In this document: positions 59,364 through 64,000 of the stretch, in pieces
How positions within the stretch are numbered: the first letter of the stretch is position 1
Layout: each line of letters begins with the position of its first letter
NCBI RefSeq assembly: GCF_000013765.1
Contig: NC_007954.1
Coordinates: 3,968,001 to 4,032,000 of the forward strand
Length of the DNA: 64,000 nt
Direction: 5' to 3'
From: Shewanella denitrificans OS217
GTDB lineage: Bacteria; Pseudomonadota; Gammaproteobacteria; Enterobacterales; Shewanellaceae
The notes under the pieces: model-generated
Seen by the model: only the letters and a program-made list of their open reading frames with translations
What the model was told of the DNA's origin: nothing
Database searches by the model: none
Program-made: the position numbers and the translations under genes

Positions 59364-62300
59364 TTAACTGTCGAGCCCCAGATATATCTCCAGCTCATTT
59401 CTTGCCATGGGTTTGGCAAAATAATAGCCTTGAATAAGATAACAACCTCGGCTGAACACTTGCTCAAGCTGTTCATGAGATTCCACCCCTTCGGCAACCA
59501 CCTCAAGCTTTAAATTACGTGCCAGTTCAACAATACTGCTGACAATGGCCTGATCGGCTTTATTAACGCCTATGTCAATCAAGAAGGACCTGTCTATCTT
59601 AAGGCTATTCACCTCGAAGTGACGTAAATACGCCAAAGATGAGTAGCCAGTGCCGAAATCATCGATAGAGACTTTAACCCCTAAGGCTTTAAGTTTACGC
59701 AGGTGGGCCTTGGCCACATGCAGCTCTTTCATTAACACGCCTTCGGTAATTTCAACCGTCAACAAAGACGCCGGCATGCCTGTTTCTGTTAATATGTCTT
59801 TCAAACCGTCAATAAAATCTGCCTGTCTAAAACTCACCGCGGACACATTAACCGACAATTTATAGGATTGTTCAAATTCAGTATGCCAACGGGCCGCATC
59901 TTGGCAGGCTTGTTTAAATACCCAGCGATCGATATCCACAATCAGGCCGCAAGACTCGGCCACTTTAATAAAAATATCTGGCCTAATTAAGCCATCTTCA
60001 GGATGGTGCCAACGGATCAATGCCTCCACACCAACCACCCTGTCTTGATGTAAAATATCCACTTGAGGTTGATAGTTAAGGGTAAACTCGTCACGCTCTA
60101 TGGCTTTACGTAAATCCGCCTCAAGGCGTAAATGATACAGTGCCTCGGCATTACGTTCAGATGAATAGTATTGGAAATTCCCCCGACCTTCCTCTTTGGC
60201 GTGATACATGGCTAAATCGGCATTTTTTATTAAGGTTTCGGGATCGATACTGTCATCGGGCCACACGCTAATGCCAATACTGGTGGAAATAAAGAACTCA
60301 CGCCCTTCTAGTTTAAAAGGCTGCTCTATAGTCTTTAATAAACTGTCTGCCACATGGTTAATACCATCGATATCCCCTGCATCTCGCAGTAAGATAACAA
60401 ACTCATCGCCACCAAAACGGCACACGAGGTGATTCTCTGTCAGGCAAGATTGCAACCGCCGCGCAGCCTCCACTAGCAGGGCATCCCCCATGCTGTGGCC
60501 GTAAGAATCGTTAACATGTTTAAACCTATCTAGGTCTAGGAATAACAAGGCCAGTTTTTCATCATTTAATGTCGCGAACGAAATAATTTGCGTCAAGCGC
60601 CGCGTAAACATGGCGCGGTTGGCAAGCCCTGTAAGCACATCATTATTGGCTAAATAACGTAAGTTAAGTTCATTCTGTTTGCGCTCGCTAATATCTGAAA
60701 ACACCAACACATAATGTTTAATTAGGCTGTTTTCTGCTTTCATCATTGAAATATTGATCCAAGCCGGAAAAGTGCGCTTATCTCGGCGAAGTAATTCTCG
60801 CTCACCATTCCATGAGGTACCATTGCCGAGCAACCCATCGACACTCAAGTTTATCTCACTCTTACGCACCAACTCAGATAATGACAAGCCTATGAGTTCA
60901 TTAGGTTTAGTGGTGAAAATTAAATTTGCCGCCAAGTTACTGATGATCACAGTTTCATTTGCATCCAGGATCAGCATACCTTCGGTAGTATTCTCAAAGG
61001 CTTGGGCTAATAAATTAATCTCACTTTCAAGCTCTCGCTGAACTGAAATATCACTGTAAATCCCTGCCACCCGTGCAATGGCGCCAGTGCCAGGCTGATA
61101 ATCCACAGCCCTGCCCCTTACCCTTAACCAACCACAACTGCCATCGGGTCGGTAATAACGATATTCTGACTCAAACAGTTCACCTTTATCTTCAAGCAAG
61201 GCTATCCATTCCCCACGGACCCTATCCCTGTCATTCTCATGTACTGGCAATTCTGACAGAGGGCAATGTACAAAATCTGCATCACCTAATAAGCCCGCGT
61301 TGTTATCCAAATAAATCATTTGCGTATCGCTGCGCCACTCCCACAGATCTGAGTCACTGCCTCGCAACGCCTGCCTTAATCTGTCATCACTGTCCACTAA
61401 TGCCTGATTGATTTTCTTAAATCGTTCGACTTGCCGATGTCGATACCAGAGCATGGAAATGAATGCGATGAAAATACACAAGGACACAAGCCATTTAAAC
61501 CATTGGGATTGCCACCAATTTTGTGTCAACTCAAAATCGAAACGATAGGCATCACTCACCCAGACACCGTTATTTTTATGCTTAATTTCTAAGGTATATT
61601 CACCCGCATTCAGACCTGAAATATTCAGCTGAGACTGATCTTCCAGTAGCAAAAATGGCCGCTCCGACGGGTCGTTCTTTTTCAAAATACGGTATTGTAA
61701 GGTGAGTGGTGTATCATCGAGGTAATCTGTGCTGCTCAGCTGAAAACTGATAAGGTTTGCCCCAGGCTCTATGACACTCAGCGCCTGGGGTCGCAAATAG
61801 GTATGAGTGTCTTTGCCATAATAGACAGAGACAGATTCGAGAAACACGCGATTGGTGTTTTGACGATGCTGTAATTTATTAGGTTCAACTAACATAGCCC
61901 CATCAGGGCTGCCTAGATAGAGCCCTTTATCCTGCCGATAAAACACACTGCCTTCGTTAAATTCATCAGAGATAAAACCATCATTCTGATCTAGCGTGGT
62001 TATTTCGCCAGTGGTTTTATCTTGGCGCACCAAAATGGCATTACACAGGATAAAATTGGCCGTCTTTGTGCTCACCATAGATAAAATTGCATCGCAGTCG
62101 AGCTGCCAATCTCGGGTTAAAGAGTGCAGACTATCAGTGCTGATTTGGTATTCAAACAGGCCTTGCTGCAGGGAAGCAAACCAAATCACTCCGGGAGAAA
62201 CCTCCAGAAACGAGCCGATTTTCGACGGTATTTCTTGAGAAAAAAGCCCTAGTTTAGAGACATATTGACCTTGTTCATCCAAATAACCGAAGAAGCGGTT

Positions 62301-63803
62301 ACCCGATAGCCAGAGTCTGCCTAAACTATCACGCAGCGTCGCAAAAATAATGGTACGAGAGGGGGCATCTTGTCCTAGTGCTAAAACATGTTCCACAGGA
62401 TCTTTCATCCCAGACTGCCAATAATATAAGCCTTTATTGGTACCAAACCAGAGACGACCTGGCATACTCCAGTCAGCTTCTATGCTCAATACGATTTGGC
62501 CCGTCAATGACTCAATTCCCTGAGTCCAAGTAGCAAAACTCATACTTTCGCCCGTTTGTTTGTGCACCACAAACAAACCATTACTGGTACCCAGCACGAG
62601 ATAATCAGCATTCAAACTATTAAGCCGATAAATGCTGTCATTCACCTCAAAACCTGGAGGGATGATACCCTGAGACGTGCTGCTGGACTCATGGATAACG
62701 GCTAAGCTGCCATCTGTACCCAGCCAGGTTTTATCTCCCTCGGAATAAATGGACCACACCATCTCAGTGTCGAGTTTATATTTTGAACTTTTGCTGTAAA
62801 CATCCCTTAAAAAGTCAGCTTGGGGAGCAATCAGCGCCAGACCATCTCCAGAGCCCCCCACCCAAATAATTCCGCTGTCATCCACGGCCATGTCATGAAT
62901 ATAATCTATCCGTGCCCGCTGTTTAAGCTCATCACCATAGAGCACATAATCAGCCGTTTCGGGTCGCCATAAGATCAAGCCTTTACGGCTCGCAATCCAC
63001 AAGTTCCCCTGCTTGTCTTCTAGCATTCGGCTCATAAAATAAGGCAGTTCTGAAATGATTTCTAGGCTCGAGGTCGCCTGTTCGAGTTTATGTAAGCCCT
63101 TGCTAGACAAAATCCATAATCGCCCTTTGCTATCCCTAAAAAGTCCCCGTATCGCTCCATAGGACTCTTTCCAAGGCAGGCTTGTCAGTAGCTCGCCTTC
63201 AGCGCTGCGCATCTCAAGTGTATGGGCACTGGCAAACAGTAAGCTGTTGTCACTGAGCTGTAGCATGTGACGCCAATTGACTTTATCGTCAAGTTTGCCT
63301 TTATGTATGAGCTGTAAACTAAAATCTTGTGAGTTGAAGCGATACAACTTGCCCGAAAATGTCAACAAGAGTAACTGACCATCTGCTTGCCTAACATAGG
63401 AAACAACGCCTTCATCAGCAAAGTAACGGCTCGATGAGGTTTTTCCCATTTCGGTGAAACGATTAGTGGGGATGTTATAGATGTATAACCGAGTTTGGCT
63501 ACTGACGAGTAGATGATCCGAATCGATATTGGTCACTAAATTGATATAACTGTCGAATAGCTGACTCTCGCCTGCCGTCTTGTCTACTCGGCGGATCTTA
63601 GAGTTACTTAATCGGTACAGCCCCTGCTCAGTTCCGAGCCACACAAAGCCATCCTCACCAAAGCTTATGTCATTAATCGTTGCTGTGGATAGGCCATCTC
63701 TGGCACTAAACACTCTCTGCACGAGTTCTTGCGCCATGGAAGGCACAATGCAACTGATGAATAAAAGAAGAATAACAAAAAACGGTTTTAGCATAGAAGG
63801 CAT
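59364..63803 (-). CDS. Hybrid propeller sensor with PAS, GGDEF and EAL domains
   Basis: 1479 residues. Signal peptide (FFVILLLFISCIVPSMAQ), then two-component-regulator propeller repeats (GLSTATINDISFGEDGFVWL, GTEQGLYRLS and others) to about residue 690, a Y_Y_Y domain (about 700-770: LNISGLNAGEYTLEIKHK), one membrane helix (LVSLCIFIAFISMLWYRHR), two PAS domains (about 815-1045), an intact GGDEF domain (FLDLDRFKHVNDSYGHSMG, CRFGGDEFVILLRD) and an intact EAL domain (VVGVEALIRWHHP, DDFGTGYSSLAYLR). It senses a periplasmic ligand, perhaps a sugar, and makes or degrades c-di-GMP. The direction cannot be told. Starts at 63803 and 63794 are both possible. Confidence 0.9.
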   Translation of the reverse strand: MPSMLKPFFVILLLFISCIVPSMAQELVQRVFSARDGLSTATINDISFGEDGFVWLGTEQGLYRLSNSKIRRVDKTAGESQLFDSYINLVTNIDSDHLLVSSQTRLYIYNIPTNRFTEMGKTSSSRYFADEGVVSYVRQADGQLLLLTFSGKLYRFNSQDFSLQLIHKGKLDDKVNWRHMLQLSDNSLLFASAHTLEMRSAEGELLTSLPWKESYGAIRGLFRDSKGRLWILSSKGLHKLEQATSSLEIISELPYFMSRMLEDKQGNLWIASRKGLILWRPETADYVLYGDELKQRARIDYIHDMAVDDSGIIWVGGSGDGLALIAPQADFLRDVYSKSSKYKLDTEMVWSIYSEGDKTWLGTDGSLAVIHESSSTSQGIIPPGFEVNDSIYRLNSLNADYLVLGTSNGLFVVHKQTGESMSFATWTQGIESLTGQIVLSIEADWSMPGRLWFGTNKGLYYWQSGMKDPVEHVLALGQDAPSRTIIFATLRDSLGRLWLSGNRFFGYLDEQGQYVSKLGLFSQEIPSKIGSFLEVSPGVIWFASLQQGLFEYQISTDSLHSLTRDWQLDCDAILSMVSTKTANFILCNAILVRQDKTTGEITTLDQNDGFISDEFNEGSVFYRQDKGLYLGSPDGAMLVEPNKLQHRQNTNRVFLESVSVYYGKDTHTYLRPQALSVIEPGANLISFQLSSTDYLDDTPLTLQYRILKKNDPSERPFLLLEDQSQLNISGLNAGEYTLEIKHKNNGVWVSDAYRFDFELTQNWWQSQWFKWLVSLCIFIAFISMLWYRHRQVERFKKINQALVDSDDRLRQALRGSDSDLWEWRSDTQMIYLDNNAGLLGDADFVHCPLSELPVHENDRDRVRGEWIALLEDKGELFESEYRYYRPDGSCGWLRVRGRAVDYQPGTGAIARVAGIYSDISVQRELESEINLLAQAFENTTEGMLILDANETVIISNLAANLIFTTKPNELIGLSLSELVRKSEINLSVDGLLGNGTSWNGERELLRRDKRTFPAWINISMMKAENSLIKHYVLVFSDISERKQNELNLRYLANNDVLTGLANRAMFTRRLTQIISFATLNDEKLALLFLDLDRFKHVNDSYGHSMGDALLVEAARRLQSCLTENHLVCRFGGDEFVILLRDAGDIDGINHVADSLLKTIEQPFKLEGREFFISTSIGISVWPDDSIDPETLIKNADLAMYHAKEEGRGNFQYYSSERNAEALYHLRLEADLRKAIERDEFTLNYQPQVDILHQDRVVGVEALIRWHHPEDGLIRPDIFIKVAESCGLIVDIDRWVFKQACQDAARWHTEFEQSYKLSVNVSAVSFRQADFIDGLKDILTETGMPASLLTVEITEGVLMKELHVAKAHLRKLKALGVKVSIDDFGTGYSSLAYLRHFEVNSLKIDRSFLIDIGVNKADQAIVSSIVELARNLKLEVVAEGVESHEQLEQVFSRGCYLIQGYYFAKPMARNELEIYLGLDS

Positions 63804-63926
63804 GGGCTAAATACTCGAAAATAGGTCGCTTGAATTATGGGCTTTAGTCTTCATCCTTGCTGACAATAAGTTAAAATATCCAGTTTGTTCGGACAAATAT
63901 AACACTCATGACTGATTTTAGAATAA

Positions 63927-63955
63927 AAAAAAGCACCCCTAAGGATGCTTTTTCT
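63927..63955 (-). terminator. Terminator downstream of the right-edge gene
   Basis: AAAAAGCA.CC and GG.TGCTTTTT pair with one mismatch around a short CCTAA loop, with T-runs on both strands. It lies 14 bases past the stop codon at 63969 on the minus strand. Confidence 0.75.
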
Positions 63956-63968
63956 AAAATCTAATCAA

Positions 63969-64000
63969 TTACTTCTTCTTTTTTGCCTTAGGATTAGGCA
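63969..64000 (-). CDS. C-terminal codons of an unidentified gene (rest outside window)
   Basis: On the minus strand a TAA at 63971-63969 closes a frame whose last residues read PNPKAKKKK. Only ten or so codons are visible, so the protein cannot be named. The lysine-rich tail is common in nucleic-acid-binding proteins but is not diagnostic. The terminator directly after supports that this is a real 3' end. Confidence 0.4.
   Translation of the reverse strand, partial: PNPKAKKKK

Overview
The window reads as chromosomal DNA of a marine gammaproteobacterium, most likely a Shewanella. The evidence is gene content and order: a full mannose-sensitive haemagglutinin (MSHA) type IV pilus locus between csrD and mreBCD, the mreBCD-maf-rng-yhdP block, priA-argS-ftsN-hslVU, and DUF2999, DUF3833 and DUF2878 genes. 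The species cannot be fixed from the sequence alone. No rRNA, tRNA or CRISPR array was found.

Layout. 1-6819 (all minus): cell-shape and envelope block mreB-mreC-mreD-maf-rng-yhdP, with yhdP running off the left edge. 7037-27568 (minus): the MSHA locus in the order csrD(mshH)-mshI-I2-J-K-L-M-N-E-G-F-B-A-C-D-O-P-Q. It covers inner-membrane assembly proteins, secretin, ATPases, platform protein, major pilin, minor pilins and a very large MshQ. Most genes abut or overlap. A terminator sits right after the major pilin gene mshA. 27712-35475: malic enzyme, rpmE, a FimV/LysM-like protein, then priA, argS and an ftsN-like gene on the plus strand. 35569-39350 is an accessory island between ftsN and hslVU: an AT-rich AlbA_2/Schlafen-like gene, an IS110-family element and a degenerate repeat block rich in hairpins. 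hslVU follows, behind a near-consensus sigma-32 promoter. Downstream of hslU lie an 11-copy heptamer repeat, a DUF971 gene whose 3' end comes from a MITE, and a DUF2999 gene.

42620-51183 (minus) is the most interesting stretch. It holds an ECF sigma factor/ChrR anti-sigma pair, a LON-domain protein and an eight-gene operon: NTF2-like, SDR, FAD oxidoreductase, DUF1365, cyclopropane-fatty-acid-synthase-like methyltransferase, DUF2878, chalcone-isomerase-like and DUF3833 lipoprotein. Three promoter-like sites of identical build (TGATCY, exactly 18 nt spacer ending in CG, then TATYWW) precede the LON gene, the sigma gene and the eight-gene operon. This suggests one self-regulated lipid-modification stress regulon.

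51316-64000: a PAS-GAF-GGDEF diguanylate cyclase, acnB, an HxpB/YniC-like HAD phosphatase, a second inverted MITE copy, a patatin/BamA-type outer-membrane protein, a 1479-residue propeller-PAS-GGDEF-EAL sensor, and the last codons of an unidentified gene at the right edge. Cyclic-di-GMP is a recurring theme: MshE carries the c-di-GMP-binding MshEN motifs, CsrD has degenerate GGDEF/EAL sites, and two apparently intact GGDEF proteins lie in the same window.
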